Shown here one piece after another: positions 1 through 10,185 of a stretch of 19,564 nt of DNA. A program made the position numbers and the translations under genes. This DNA comes from Lysobacterales bacterium (GTDB lineage: Bacteria > Pseudomonadota > Gammaproteobacteria > Xanthomonadales > SZUA-36), in assembly GCA_009692275.1 (NCBI GenBank), contig SHZL01000014.1, positions 1 through 19,564 on the forward strand, in the 5' to 3' direction. The notes below the pieces were generated by a model. It was given only the letters and a program-made list of their open reading frames with translations, was not told the DNA's origin and ran no database searches. Numbering within the stretch: position 1 is the first letter of the stretch; every line of letters starts with the position of its first letter.

Positions 1-420
1 GTCACTGTGCCCTTTTGTTGGTGGAATTCTCAGTCGCAGATAGTGGTATTCATTTTCCACAATGTCCACATGCTTGTGCTGCATGAATTTGATATCTGTG
101 GGGCGTATGTAGCTGTTGGACATAAACACAATCAGCCTTCGCATGTCCATTGTCATGTCCACATTTCGCATCAAGTCACCCAACTTTGGTTTCTTTGACG
201 CTGCGTCTATCTACTGGGTTTGCTTGTTTCCTCCCTCATCCATGTACTTTCGTACTTGGATGGTTTTACCTATATAACGCCCTGCAGCACTCCAAATCTT
301 GCGATATTCGTTGGTGTTAAACCACCCTCTTGGTATTTGCTTGACTGATACTTTGGGGAATTCAGGTATTGAAACAATCAACCTACGCTTACTCGCATAA
401 GACATTATTGATCTCAGCAA
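1..420 (-). pseudogene. Tyrosine recombinase (phage-type integrase) remnant with in-frame amber stop
   Basis: Read on the minus strand, one frame runs from about 420 to the window edge, broken only by a TAG at about 211-213. The part before the stop contains SYASKRRLIVSIPEFPKV and RGWFNTNEYRKIW. The part after it contains GDLMRNVDM, MRRLIVFMSNSYIRPTDIKF, QHKHVDIVE and YLRLRIPPTKGHSD. The RPTDIK-x-QHKHV-x-YLRLRIPPTKGH pattern is typical of the start of the catalytic domain of proteobacterial site-specific integrases, with the Arg of RPTDIK as the probable first catalytic residue. Family membership is from recognition of these motifs. The N-terminal DNA-binding part is missing: homology stops near 420, where a truncated SRPBCC gene begins on the other strand. 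The rest of the catalytic domain, if present, lies outside the window. The stop sits between the two recognisable halves, so this is probably a dead copy. Confidence 0.72.
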
Positions 421-715
421 TAATGTACGACCGAAAGGCGACTTTACCTATAAAGTGCGGCGCGGCAGCAAGGAAGTTGCCATCAGCGGTGTCTATCACG
501 TGATCGATCGCCCGCGCCGACTCAAATTCAGCTGGCGGGAGGATGGCGGACTTGAGATGCTGGTGCAGGTGCAGTTTGAGTCGGAAGCCACCCACACCAA
601 AATGCGTATCAGCCTGAAACTGGACGCAAGTCTTGCCGCACAAGCCGATAACATCAAGCAACTATGGTCTACACGCAGCACGCTACTTGCGACCCTTCTG
701 TCCAGGAAAGCCTGA
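401..715 (+). pseudogene. SRPBCC/AHSA1-family protein, 3' fragment
   Basis: An open frame from 401 to a TGA at 713-715 encodes the C-terminal two thirds of an AHSA1-type (Aha1 C-terminal, START-like) ligand-binding domain. Recognisable parts are KGDFTYKVRRGSKEVAISGV, a strand-turn-strand HVIDRPRRLKFSWREDGG, then LVQVQFESEATHTKMRI and a C-terminal helix ending in LLATLLSRKA. Whole members are about 140-160 residues; here only about 95-100 are left and the first strands are gone. The only start near the break is GTG at 455, inside the domain and without a ribosome binding site. The junction with the integrase remnant on the opposite strand is near 420-436, so truncation by a rearrangement involving that element is the simplest reading (inference). 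The MFS gene follows 27 bases downstream on the same strand and may once have shared its transcript. Confidence 0.6.
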
Positions 716-742
716 CCCTGTAAGCAAGCGCAAAGGCATTCC

Positions 743-2017
743 ATGTCGAATATGTTTCGATCATTGCAAGGGCATAACTACTGCGTGTGGTGTGCCGGAT
801 CGTTCGTATCCAATATTGGTACCTAGATGCAACGCATCGCCCAGGACTGGATCGTGCTCACCGAGTTGACTGACCATAACGCTACCGCGGTTGGCATCGT
901 CATGGGTTTGCAATTCGGACCACAGGTGGTGTTATTACCTCTTACCGGTTTCGTCGCTGATCACATGGACCGGCGCAAATTATTGTTCGTCACCCAGGCG
1001 GGGATGGGCCTGCTTGCACTGGGTCTGGGAATACTCACGCTTTCAGGGCTGGTGGAATTGTGGCACGTGTACGTGTTCGCGTTGCTGCTGGACTGCGTGA
1101 CCGCCTTTGATTCGCCGACGCGTCTCACCTTTGTCTCGGACATCGTCTCCGAAAAGCATTTGTCGAATGCAGCGGCCCTGAATTCAACCTCGTTCAACGC
1201 GGCTCGCACGATTGGACCGGCCATAGAAGGCTTGTTAATTGTAGTCATCGGCTCCGGCTGGATCTTCGTGCTCAATGCCGCCTCCTTTGCGGCGGTGATC
1301 TATGCCCTGACCCTGCTGCGCAGAGACGAGATCAAACCGTTTCAGAAAACCACGCGCGCAAAAGGCAGCTTCGTCGCCGGTTTTCGTTATGTGTGGAATC
1401 GACCAGACTTGCTGACGGTCGTCATCATGCTGTGCCTGGTAGGCACGTTCGCGCAAAATTTTCCCATCTTCATTGCGACCATGGCAGTGAAGGTGTTTCA
1501 GTCGGGCGCCAGCGAGTACGGCTTGCTGACCTCGATGATGGCGCTCGGTTCGGTGACTGGCGCCCTGCTGGCCGCACGCCGCGAAACGCCGCGCATGGTT
1601 TTATTGATCGGCGCCTGCGCCCTGTTCGGTATCGGTCTCGCGGTCGCCGCCGTCATGCCCAGCTACTGGCCATTCAGCGTCGCGCTGATTTTTGTCGGTG
1701 TGTTCGCACAGAGTTTTACCACCACCGCCAACAGCGCCATGCAATTGTGGACCGAGCCGAAAATGCGCGGTCGGGTGATCGCGATGTTCCTCGCACTCGC
1801 ATTGGGAGGCACACCGTTTGGTGCGCCGTTGATCGGCTGGATTGCGGACAGTTTCGGGCCGCGCTGGGCGCTGGGAGTCGGCGCCCTGTCCTGCTTCGCG
1901 GCGGCGTGGGTTGGAATAAATTACTTCAGGAAACACTGCAATCTGCAGTGGCGGGATGCCAGCGGGCGACTGCGTATCAGTTACGACGAACCGTGCCCGC
2001 AGGCTTATTCAGAATAA
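743..2017 (+). pseudogene. MFS exporter, EntS/MFS_3 type, interrupted by an amber codon at position 28
   Basis: From ATG 743 the frame reads MSNMFRSLQGHNYCVWC, AGSFVSNIGT, then TAG at 824-826, then MQRIAQDWIVLTEL and on without a break to TAA 2015-2017. In the MFS_3/EntS family this place reads SNIGTWMQRIAQDW, so the TAG replaces a conserved Trp codon (TGG to TAG, one base). The rest is intact: about 12 hydrophobic segments, the A-motif-like GFVADHMDRRKLL in the first cytoplasmic loop, and its counterpart GWIADSFGPRWALG near the C-terminus. Without the stop it would be a normal 424-residue drug or siderophore exporter of the inner membrane. Reinitiation at ATG 827 gives 396 residues lacking most of helix 1, and there is no Shine-Dalgarno sequence before 827. 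It is therefore called a pseudogene; a sequencing error cannot be ruled out. It ends two bases from the convergent hydrolase gene. Confidence 0.78.
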
Positions 2018-2019
2018 AC

Positions 2020-3429
2020 CTAGTTTCCGATCGCAGCAGCTTCCGCTGATCGAATCGTCTGTACGGCTGCTTCCGGCAGAATATAGCCATCGCGCACATT
2101 CTGCTCAGCGACAGCACGCACCGCATTTACATAACTGGCGTGATCTAGATAGAGCGCCTTCAGCACGGCTTCATCGAACGGTTGGTGGGAGCCATACAGG
2201 CGACAGAAGGCTCCGGTGCCGTTATTCATGCCGCTATTCTGCGCAGTAGGTACCGCATGCTCCGCCACGCGAATGCCTCCCAGGATATTGCCATACTCGT
2301 CCCGGGCAAATTCCAGTTCTGGCAACATGCGCGCTACCTGTAATGGTTTCGCGGTAGGCGGTGCGACATCATCGCGTATCCACAGCACCATGTGCTCGTA
2401 CGCGGCATTCATCACATCGCGAAATGGCACCCGACTATATGCAGGCAGGGCGCAGCCGGGATCACCCAACTCGGCATCAGCAACCGGCAAGCCCTGTCGC
2501 AGATTGGCTGCACGCGCAGACTCGATTCGAAACGGCACGTCGACATGGGATGTACCAGCCACTTCCCACTGACGGAAATTGTCGGTATCTGGTTGCGGTT
2601 CAGCCGCACGCCGCGGCATATCAGTTTCCGCCATCAACTTGAAAATCTTCACTGGCTGGTCATCACGCACACGACCACCGCCGCCGTGTACCACTACGCC
2701 GTCATAGACCGGATCCAGAGGATGAATGTTATTCAGGTAATTGGCGAGACGACTCGCTGACTGCGAGTGACCGGTGGCGATTATCTGTTCCGCCTTGAGC
2801 CCGCCCATGAAATCGACTTCTCCGGCAGGTGTAGATTCACCTTTGCGATTAAGCGCGCGCCCGACTGCGGAAAAAATATCGTAGGACAGGTCGTCATTTT
2901 GCACCATGCCATCGTGAGTGGTATCGAGACTGCTGTAGCGCTGCGGACTCCACTGCTTCATGGTATCTATGCCCATTTGCTGCGCAGAGACGCCGACAAA
3001 GGCATAACCGTTCTGTACCAGATGCGCGCCAGATTGCCACCAGTCAATGTCCTTGTCCGAGCCGCCGGTAACATTGAGCCATTCCACGATGACGATGCCG
3101 TTGAATGCAGTCGCAGCCGACGGTCGGCGCACAATCAAGCGCGTGCGATAACGATGCCCGGTGTCAATAATGTTGGCATTGCTCATATCCTCACCGGCAT
3201 AGCGATTGGCAGTGCCTTCGATGAAATACTCTTCCTCGATATAGCCGTTCGCGGTCAGCTCGATGGCGGAGGCACTGTAGATGGAGTTCACGGAGGGATG
3301 CGGTTCGACTGCAACCGGCCCAGTTACCGTGGCGGCAGGCACTGCCGCCGTAGCCTGGCTACTCATCCATAACAACACCAAACCGGCGCGCAGTGGCGTT
3401 AGCGGCAATTGCCTGAATTTGAAAGACAT
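2020..3429 (-). CDS. Exported alpha/beta-hydrolase domain protein
   Basis: A 469-residue protein with an N-terminal signal peptide (hydrophobic LRAGLVLLWMSSQATAA, likely cleavage after ATAA). The nucleophile elbow is ATGHSQSAS with Ser222 as probable catalytic residue. Other hallmarks are GIVIVEWLNVTGG, DIDWWQSGAHLVQNGYAFVG before the elbow, and AGTSHVD, likely carrying the catalytic His. This pattern matches the alpha/beta hydrolase domain family Abhydrolase_10, whose substrates are mostly unknown; an esterase or lactonase role in the periplasm is inferred. ATG 3429 was chosen because GAGAAG lies about 8 bases upstream, while ATG 3435 and TTG 3444 are too close to it. The gene is 54 bases downstream of glpV on the same strand and may be read from the same transcript. 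It converges on the MFS gene. Confidence 0.85.
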   Translation of the reverse strand: MSFKFRQLPLTPLRAGLVLLWMSSQATAAVPAATVTGPVAVEPHPSVNSIYSASAIELTANGYIEEEYFIEGTANRYAGEDMSNANIIDTGHRYRTRLIVRRPSAATAFNGIVIVEWLNVTGGSDKDIDWWQSGAHLVQNGYAFVGVSAQQMGIDTMKQWSPQRYSSLDTTHDGMVQNDDLSYDIFSAVGRALNRKGESTPAGEVDFMGGLKAEQIIATGHSQSASRLANYLNNIHPLDPVYDGVVVHGGGGRVRDDQPVKIFKLMAETDMPRRAAEPQPDTDNFRQWEVAGTSHVDVPFRIESARAANLRQGLPVADAELGDPGCALPAYSRVPFRDVMNAAYEHMVLWIRDDVAPPTAKPLQVARMLPELEFARDEYGNILGGIRVAEHAVPTAQNSGMNNGTGAFCRLYGSHQPFDEAVLKALYLDHASYVNAVRAVAEQNVRDGYILPEAAVQTIRSAEAAAIGN

Positions 3430-3483
3430 GAGCATTCTTCTCAATTAATTTTGTTTTTTAATAGTTCTATTGTTATGAAAGCC

Positions 3484-5190
<1,707 letters not shown>

Positions 5191-5214
5191 GCCTCACTCC
5201 TCGGAAATTTCATC

Positions 5215-5496
5215 TTATACAAGTAAAAAAACGCCCAGGGCAAACACACAACAGAGCGCCAGCGCCCACCATAAACTGGCTGCTGCCAGCCCGAGCCAGG
5301 CCAGACTGATGAAGGCACTACCCAGTAGCGAAATAAACAGGCGGTCGCCCCGTGTCGTCTCGAAGCGCAGCACGCCAACGCGCGGGCCGCCACCGGGACT
5401 GAGATATTCCCAGATTGAAAGGGCCATGATGAGGCTAGCGATAACCAGGAAGAAAATGGCGGTTGGTTGCGTCCAGGCCATCCAGGACAGGTCCAT
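5215..5496 (-). CDS. DUF2160 small membrane protein (GlpU-like)
   Basis: A 93-residue protein with three or four hydrophobic segments: PTAIFFLVIASLIMALSIWE, then a soluble loop LSPGGGPRVGVLRFETTRGD, then RLFISLLGSAFISLAWLGLA and LWWALALCCVFALGVFLLV. The PGG-x-PR-x-GVL-x-ETTRGDRLFISLLGSAFI core is diagnostic of DUF2160, known almost only as a partner gene of glpV in glycerol ABC transporter operons; its role is not established. ATG 5496 is preferred: family members begin near M-D/N-L-x-WMAWT, and AAGAG lies about 8 bases upstream. A GTG at 5511 would add five residues. glpV follows after 24 bases, so the two form an operon. The genes expected upstream (ATPases and permeases) are absent; instead nhaC begins about 130 bases away on the other strand. 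Confidence 0.87.
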   Translation of the reverse strand: MDLSWMAWTQPTAIFFLVIASLIMALSIWEYLSPGGGPRVGVLRFETTRGDRLFISLLGSAFISLAWLGLAAASLWWALALCCVFALGVFLLV

Positions 5497-5625
5497 AGTT
5501 GTACTCTTCACTTATTTAAAAGGGGACAGACCCTGTATTCGTTCGTTGCTGTGAGCTGTGAACTCAGCGTCCGCCTGAGCTTAACAAAGTTTTACTCCGG
5601 CCCCAATTGTTTATATGCTGCATCC

Positions 5626-7026
5626 ATGCCCCCCAGCCACACTGCCATTGCACTCCCCAGCCCCCGCCACGCGATCCTGTGTTTCACGGTGATCATATTG
5701 ATCATCGGTGTTGGCCTGTTTCGCTATGCCATCGATCTGCATGTACTGATGTTCTTCTGTCTGCTCTGGACCGGAGCCAATGCCCGCTGCCTCGGCGTGC
5801 CTTTTCCGGCGCTGCATGAGCAGGTTGCTGCGGCCATAGGACAGGCGCTCCCGGCCATCTACATCTTTATCCTCATTGGCATGGTCATCGCCAGTTTTAT
5901 GCACAGTGGCACCATTGCCGTGCTTATGTATTACGGGCTGGACTGGCTGACCCCCGCCACTTTTCTGGCCATAGGCCTGCTCCTGTGCGCCTTGATGTCA
6001 CTGGCTACCGGCACCTCGTGGGGCACAGCAGGCACCCTGGGGGTGGTGTTCATCGGCATCGGCGGTGCCATGCAGATTCCCCTGCCATTGGTGGCCGGGA
6101 TGATTGTTTGCGGTGCCACGTTTGGCGACAAGCTATCGCCAATCTCTGATACCACGAATCTGGCCGCGATGAGTGCCGAGACCAGTCTGTATCGCCACAT
6201 CTATTCGATGTTTTTCACCACACTGCCGACGTTGGCGATAACACTGCTGCTGTTCGCCATAATCGGCAGCAATTATGGTGGGCAGGATTTTGCCAACAAT
6301 GACATTGAAAACATTCGCAGCGCCTTGGCCACTGCGTTCCGCTTGTCACCCATTATTTGTCTGCTGCCTATTATCGTGCTCGCGACGTTGAGCATTCGGC
6401 GCGTGCCGGCCGAGATCACCATGTCGATGAGCGTGGTAACAGCGGTGCTGGTGGCGGTCATCTATCAAGGCAGCAGCCCGGTGACCATATTGAATGCATT
6501 ATGGGCAAATGCCCCCGGCACTACCGGCATTGCCAACCTCGATGACTTGCTCGGCCGTGGCGGCATCAGCAGCATGAGCTGGACCCTGATACTCGCACTC
6601 ATGGCGCTCGCACTCGGCGGCATGCTGCATGGTTCCGGATTTCTGAATGCACTGCTGGACGGCTTCGTCACCAAAATCAAGAGAGTGCCGAGCCTGATCG
6701 CAATGACCATTGGCACCGGTTTCCTCGGCAACATGGCATTGGGTGAAGCCTATGTGTCCATCATTCTAAATTGCCAGCTGTTTCGCCCGAAATACAAGGA
6801 GGTGGGCCTCGACCCGGCGGTGCTGTCACGCTCGGTGGAAGAAGGCTCCACTCTCACCACCGGATTGATTCCTTGGACCACTGCCGGTGCGTTCTATGCA
6901 GCAACTCTTGGCGTGCCGGTGCTGGACTTCGCACCCTATGCATTCTTCAACTACCTGAATGCGGTCGTGTCAGTGACGATGGCGATTTTCGGTATTGGTT
7001 TGCTGCGGCGACTCAATTCTCCGTAA
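5626..7026 (+). CDS. nhaC: Na+/H+ antiporter, NhaC family
   Basis: A 466-residue polytopic inner-membrane protein with about 11-12 hydrophobic segments. Family signatures are GTSWGT at residues 129-134 followed by a long Gly-rich helix, and GDKLSPISDTTNLA at 167-180, which is the NhaC hallmark and likely contains ion-binding polar residues. A further conserved block is EGSTLTTGLIPWTTAGAF near the C-terminus. It should exchange external protons for internal Na+, or a related amine or organic acid pair; members of this family differ in substrate. ATG 5626 is chosen because the frame upstream is low-complexity translated intergenic sequence; no clear Shine-Dalgarno sequence is seen. It is divergent from glpU, and the shared gap (5497-5625) must hold both promoters, although I see no strong promoter match there. 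Confidence 0.9.
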   Translation: MPPSHTAIALPSPRHAILCFTVIILIIGVGLFRYAIDLHVLMFFCLLWTGANARCLGVPFPALHEQVAAAIGQALPAIYIFILIGMVIASFMHSGTIAVLMYYGLDWLTPATFLAIGLLLCALMSLATGTSWGTAGTLGVVFIGIGGAMQIPLPLVAGMIVCGATFGDKLSPISDTTNLAAMSAETSLYRHIYSMFFTTLPTLAITLLLFAIIGSNYGGQDFANNDIENIRSALATAFRLSPIICLLPIIVLATLSIRRVPAEITMSMSVVTAVLVAVIYQGSSPVTILNALWANAPGTTGIANLDDLLGRGGISSMSWTLILALMALALGGMLHGSGFLNALLDGFVTKIKRVPSLIAMTIGTGFLGNMALGEAYVSIILNCQLFRPKYKEVGLDPAVLSRSVEEGSTLTTGLIPWTTAGAFYAATLGVPVLDFAPYAFFNYLNAVVSVTMAIFGIGLLRRLNSP

Positions 7027-7180
7027 TCTATAAAGCATCCATCACCCTGAGGACTCAAAGTGCGGAACCAGGTTTCCTGAGCCCTTGCTACATGCCTTCT
7101 ATGCTAGACTCCTCGTCCAAATGTATAGTTAACAGAAGCTGATCAATAATAACTAACAATAACAACAGGACCCCACCACC

Positions 7181-7302
7181 ATGGGCAAGCTGTTCGAGAA
7201 GTTAAAACGCCGCAAGGTGTTCCGAGTTGCCGCTGTCTATGGTGTGGTGGCGTGAGCAATGCATCAATTTCCGCAGCTCTGGAACTTCAGGACTGCAGCT
7301 AA
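7181..7302 (+). pseudogene. 5' remnant of a 'KRRKVFRVAA' regulator/TPR-type membrane protein gene
   Basis: ATG 7181 opens a 24-codon frame, MGKLFEKLKRRKVFRVAAVY then GVVA, ending in TGA at 7253-7255. AGGA lies about ten bases upstream. The sequence is the typical N-terminus of a large gammaproteobacterial family (basic head, then a membrane helix, then TPR or TolB-like repeats), in which the next residue is normally Trp (VVAW). TGA could therefore be a mutated TGG. Beyond it, a different frame (about 7255-7302) reads ISAALELQD, resembling the conserved I-x-PALELPDW segment that normally follows the membrane helix, so at least one frameshift or deletion is also present. Only the first fragment of the gene is left; the rest is replaced by the leader of the quinoprotein gene. 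The remaining part of the 7027-7332 gap shows nothing I can name. Confidence 0.55.
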
Positions 7303-7332
7303 CAGACAACATCCAACAAGCGAGCAATACCT

Positions 7333-9009
7333 ATGATCTTTTATTCTCTTCTTAAAGCAAAATTCAGAACTCATCTTTTTCAGGCTGCGCTACTAGGCGC
7401 TGGCCTGACCGTTGCTCTGCCAAGTCTGGTGCAGGCGCAGCCTGCGGTTGAGGGTATCGAGGACTGGGTCGCTGCCACCATGTGCGCGGCGGATAATCGC
7501 AGCGTAAATCTGGAGCAAGCGCCCTCGTTTACCTTCACCAATGTGGACGGCAATAATCCACGCCACCTGGATGCTGCGCAGGCGGGTCTTGGCACTGCCG
7601 ATATGTCGAAGCTGGAGCTGGCCTGGGCGGTTGCTTTCCCCGATACCTCCAGTATGCGTGCCGCACCGGTAATTATGGGTTCGACGCTTTTCTATGCCGC
7701 TACCGATACCGGTCGGGTGTTGGCGCTGGACATCAACACCGGTTGCGCAAAGTGGGTCTATGAGGCTGGCACGCGCCTGCGCTCCTCCATTGCCTATGGC
7801 GTAGTCGATGCTGTGGGCACGCTGGTGTTTGGCGATCAAGCTGGCATGGTGCATGCCATTAATGCCACCAGCGGTGAAAAAATCTGGGTCGCGAGCGGCC
7901 AGGCTTCAAACAATCAGGGCATGCTTACCGGTACCCCGGTTATTCATGCAGACAAGATCATCGTGCCAATTTCCGGATCGGGCGTCATCACCGGTGGCAA
8001 CCCGACCTATGAGTGTTGTGAAAATCACGGCGCCGTCACTGCGTTGAATGTGCGTACTGGCGAAAAACTGTGGGAGTACCACACGATGCCAGCGGCTGAG
8101 TATACCGGCGCAGTCAGCTCTACCGGTGTAAAACAACATGGCCCCTCCGGTGCTCCGATCTGGACCACTCCAACCATCGATGCCAAACGCAACCAGGTCT
8201 ACGTCACCACTGGCGAAAATACTTCGCACCCCACTACTGGTACCAGCGATTCAATCATCGCCCTGAATCTGGAAACCGGGGCAGAGATCTGGGTGTTTCA
8301 GGCTCTAGCAAACGATATGTGGAATTTCGGCTGCAGTGCCAGCGGACCCAACTGCATCATTCTTCCTGATACCAATTCAGTGGATTTCGATTTCGGCGGA
8401 CCGGCCATTCTGGTAGAGGCTGGCGACCGGGAGTTGTTGATTGCCGGCCAGAAATCCGGCGATCTATGGGCTCTGGATCCGGTTACTGGAGCGCAGGTCT
8501 GGAATCAGCGCGTCGGTGAAGGCACCGCTCTGGGCGGCAATCACTGGGGCATTGCCACCGATTCGACCCGCGCCTTCATGACGATCAACGATCCTGCCAA
8601 TATGGTTGGCAAAAGTCGATCCGGCATTTACACATACTTTGTTGGTACCGGCGAACCAAGCTGGTTCTTTGAAGCGCAGCCAGAGTGTGGGGATGCACGC
8701 AGCGAACGGCTCAGGCGCTGTGATGCACTCTATGGTTTTTCCGCGACGCCTTTGTCCGTGGATGGAGCAATCATCACCGCAGGTCTCGACGGGCGCCTGT
8801 TCATATTCAATTCCAGCTCCGGCGAGTTGCTCTTTAAATATGACACGGTGCAGGATTTTGAAACCGTCAACGGAGTTGCAGGCTACGGCGGTTCCATCGA
8901 CAGTCATGCCATTGCTGCGGGATCTGGCATGGTGTTTGTCGGTTCCGGTTACGGCCAGTTCGGTGAGGTGGCAGGCAACGTGTTGCTCGCGTTCAAACCA
9001 GCGCAATAA
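7333..9009 (+). CDS. Exported PQQ-type beta-propeller protein, polyvinyl-alcohol-dehydrogenase-like
   Basis: A 558-residue protein with a signal peptide (ALLGAGLTVALPSLVQAQ) and an eight-bladed quinoprotein propeller. Blade repeats of the AxDxxTGxxxW type are clear: DTGRVLALDINTGCAKW, GMVHAINATSGEKIW, GAVTALNVRTGEKLW, DSIIALNLETGAEIW and GDLWALDPVTGAQVW. A vicinal Cys pair (C228-C229, in YECCENHG) matches the disulfide over PQQ in quinoprotein alcohol dehydrogenases. The stretches NDMWNFGC, FDFGGPAILV, GQKSGDLWALDP and ALGGNHWGIATD follow the polyvinyl alcohol dehydrogenase subgroup. Unlike bacterial PVADH it has no CxxCH haem c motif, so electrons would have to pass to a separate cytochrome. 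The likely role is periplasmic oxidation of secondary alcohols; the substrate is unknown. No PQQ synthesis genes are present here. The ribosome binding site is weak (AAGCGAG). Confidence 0.85.
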   Translation: MIFYSLLKAKFRTHLFQAALLGAGLTVALPSLVQAQPAVEGIEDWVAATMCAADNRSVNLEQAPSFTFTNVDGNNPRHLDAAQAGLGTADMSKLELAWAVAFPDTSSMRAAPVIMGSTLFYAATDTGRVLALDINTGCAKWVYEAGTRLRSSIAYGVVDAVGTLVFGDQAGMVHAINATSGEKIWVASGQASNNQGMLTGTPVIHADKIIVPISGSGVITGGNPTYECCENHGAVTALNVRTGEKLWEYHTMPAAEYTGAVSSTGVKQHGPSGAPIWTTPTIDAKRNQVYVTTGENTSHPTTGTSDSIIALNLETGAEIWVFQALANDMWNFGCSASGPNCIILPDTNSVDFDFGGPAILVEAGDRELLIAGQKSGDLWALDPVTGAQVWNQRVGEGTALGGNHWGIATDSTRAFMTINDPANMVGKSRSGIYTYFVGTGEPSWFFEAQPECGDARSERLRRCDALYGFSATPLSVDGAIITAGLDGRLFIFNSSSGELLFKYDTVQDFETVNGVAGYGGSIDSHAIAAGSGMVFVGSGYGQFGEVAGNVLLAFKPAQ

Positions 9010-9025
9010 CGCGACGCGTCAATTA

Positions 9026-10126
9026 CTACACCAGCGGTAGCCGATACACGCGCTGTGCCGTGTCGTGAAACATCGCGGCACGCTCGGCGGCGGAGAAGCC
9101 ACTGGTCAGCTTCTTGAATTGATTCCATAACACCGTGTATGAACACGACAGTTTGTCGACGGGGAAATTACTCTCGAACATGCAGCGGTCGGGTCCAAAC
9201 TGATCAATCGTGTAGTTGTACCAGTCTTTGTTGGCTGCCAGTAATGCATCCGACGTCGGTGGCCGTTCCCGCTCGTGCCAACCGTAGCCATTGACGACCA
9301 TCTGTATGCCACCCACTTTCGCCACCACGTTCGGACATTGCGCCAACGCGGCGACTGCCGGCTTCCATGCGGCGAACACCTCGTCGCGGCGTCCGGCATA
9401 AGAACCCACGCCAATCGGCCCACCAAGGTGATTGAAGATGATGGTCGTGTCCGGAAAGGCTCTGGCGAGATCGGTGAGGTCCGCAATGTGAGTGTGATAG
9501 AGCCAGCCTTCGAATGTTAGACCGTAGGTGCGCAGGTGGGCATAACCTTTGCGGAAGCCCGCATCCAGCAAGATATGTTCCGGTAAGTTTGCAGCCTGAT
9601 TGGGTACCACACTGCGATCGGCCCACGCTGCACGATGGCGAATACCACGAAACCGCTGCGGACTCGCTGCAAGCTGCGCTTCCAGCACCGACGTTACCCG
9701 GTCACCCAGGCGCAGATCGGCGCTACCGACTATGCCCGCAGCAGCTCGCATCTCACCGAATCCGCCACTGGCACTCATGGCCGCGACTCCCTGCACGAAC
9801 TCGGTCTCGCCGACCACGCGCAACTCTTCCGGTCCGTCGGCGCGGTACATCGACGTGCATTCAACGAAAACCGTCTGGCGCACATTGTGCGCTGCAGTAT
9901 CTGCGAGCAAATCCTCGAACATATAACGATTGCCAGGTCGATCCCATAGATGATGATGGGGGTCGATGATGGGCAGTTCTGGCTCGAGCGCTGCCTCTTC
10001 GGTAAGCGCGAGCCAGTCGGGTGCAGTTTGGGCCAGTGCTGGTTGCGTCACGAGGCCGGGCAGCGCAGCGCCGGCGGTGACCATGCCTGTGCTTTTGAAC
10101 AAGCTGCGGCGAGTTATTTTACTCAT
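9026..10126 (-). CDS. Tat-exported amidohydrolase, Amidohydro_2 family
   Basis: A 366-residue protein starting MSKITRRSLFKSTGMVTAGA, a twin-arginine signal (TRRSLFK plus a weakly hydrophobic stretch, cleavage near ALAQ). The catalytic domain opens with DPHHHLWD at 55-62, the metal-binding HxH of amidohydrolase superfamily members related to 2-pyrone-4,6-dicarboxylate lactonase and L-fuconolactonase. Other conserved parts are FRGIRH, FNHLGGP and CMFESNFPVDK, the last near the C-terminal metal or acid-base Asp/Glu. Most relatives act in the cytoplasm on lactones; here the Tat signal places it in the periplasm, presumably folded with its metal. GAGGTG lies about six bases before the ATG. It is 59 bases downstream of an SMP-30/paraoxonase-like gene on the same strand, suggesting a two-gene unit acting on lactone-type compounds (inference). 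It converges with the quinoprotein gene, 16 bases apart. Confidence 0.88.
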   Translation of the reverse strand: MSKITRRSLFKSTGMVTAGAALPGLVTQPALAQTAPDWLALTEEAALEPELPIIDPHHHLWDRPGNRYMFEDLLADTAAHNVRQTVFVECTSMYRADGPEELRVVGETEFVQGVAAMSASGGFGEMRAAAGIVGSADLRLGDRVTSVLEAQLAASPQRFRGIRHRAAWADRSVVPNQAANLPEHILLDAGFRKGYAHLRTYGLTFEGWLYHTHIADLTDLARAFPDTTIIFNHLGGPIGVGSYAGRRDEVFAAWKPAVAALAQCPNVVAKVGGIQMVVNGYGWHERERPPTSDALLAANKDWYNYTIDQFGPDRCMFESNFPVDKLSCSYTVLWNQFKKLTSGFSAAERAAMFHDTAQRVYRLPLV

Positions 10127-10185
10127 GGCTGCACCTCTGATCCCGATGATGATTGTTTTAACTGGGTCGTTTAGCGACTGTGTTT

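Noticed and set aside
743..2017. Possible genome-wide reading of TAG as an amino acid, given amber codons in two genes
   Set aside because: Other intact genes here end in TAG at their expected C-termini (alpha/beta hydrolase at 2020, amidohydrolases at 9026 and 16754), so TAG is a normal stop; the interrupted genes are better explained as decay.
1393..2049. 218-codon plus-strand frame overlapping the MFS gene
   Set aside because: Arg/His-rich composition typical of an out-of-frame reading; the MFS frame has membrane helices and conserved motifs.
5517..5535. AAAAGGGGACAGACCCTG between glpU and nhaC, similar in style to REP heads
   Set aside because: Only one copy in the window and the stem is very short (GGG/CCC), so membership in a repeat family cannot be shown here.
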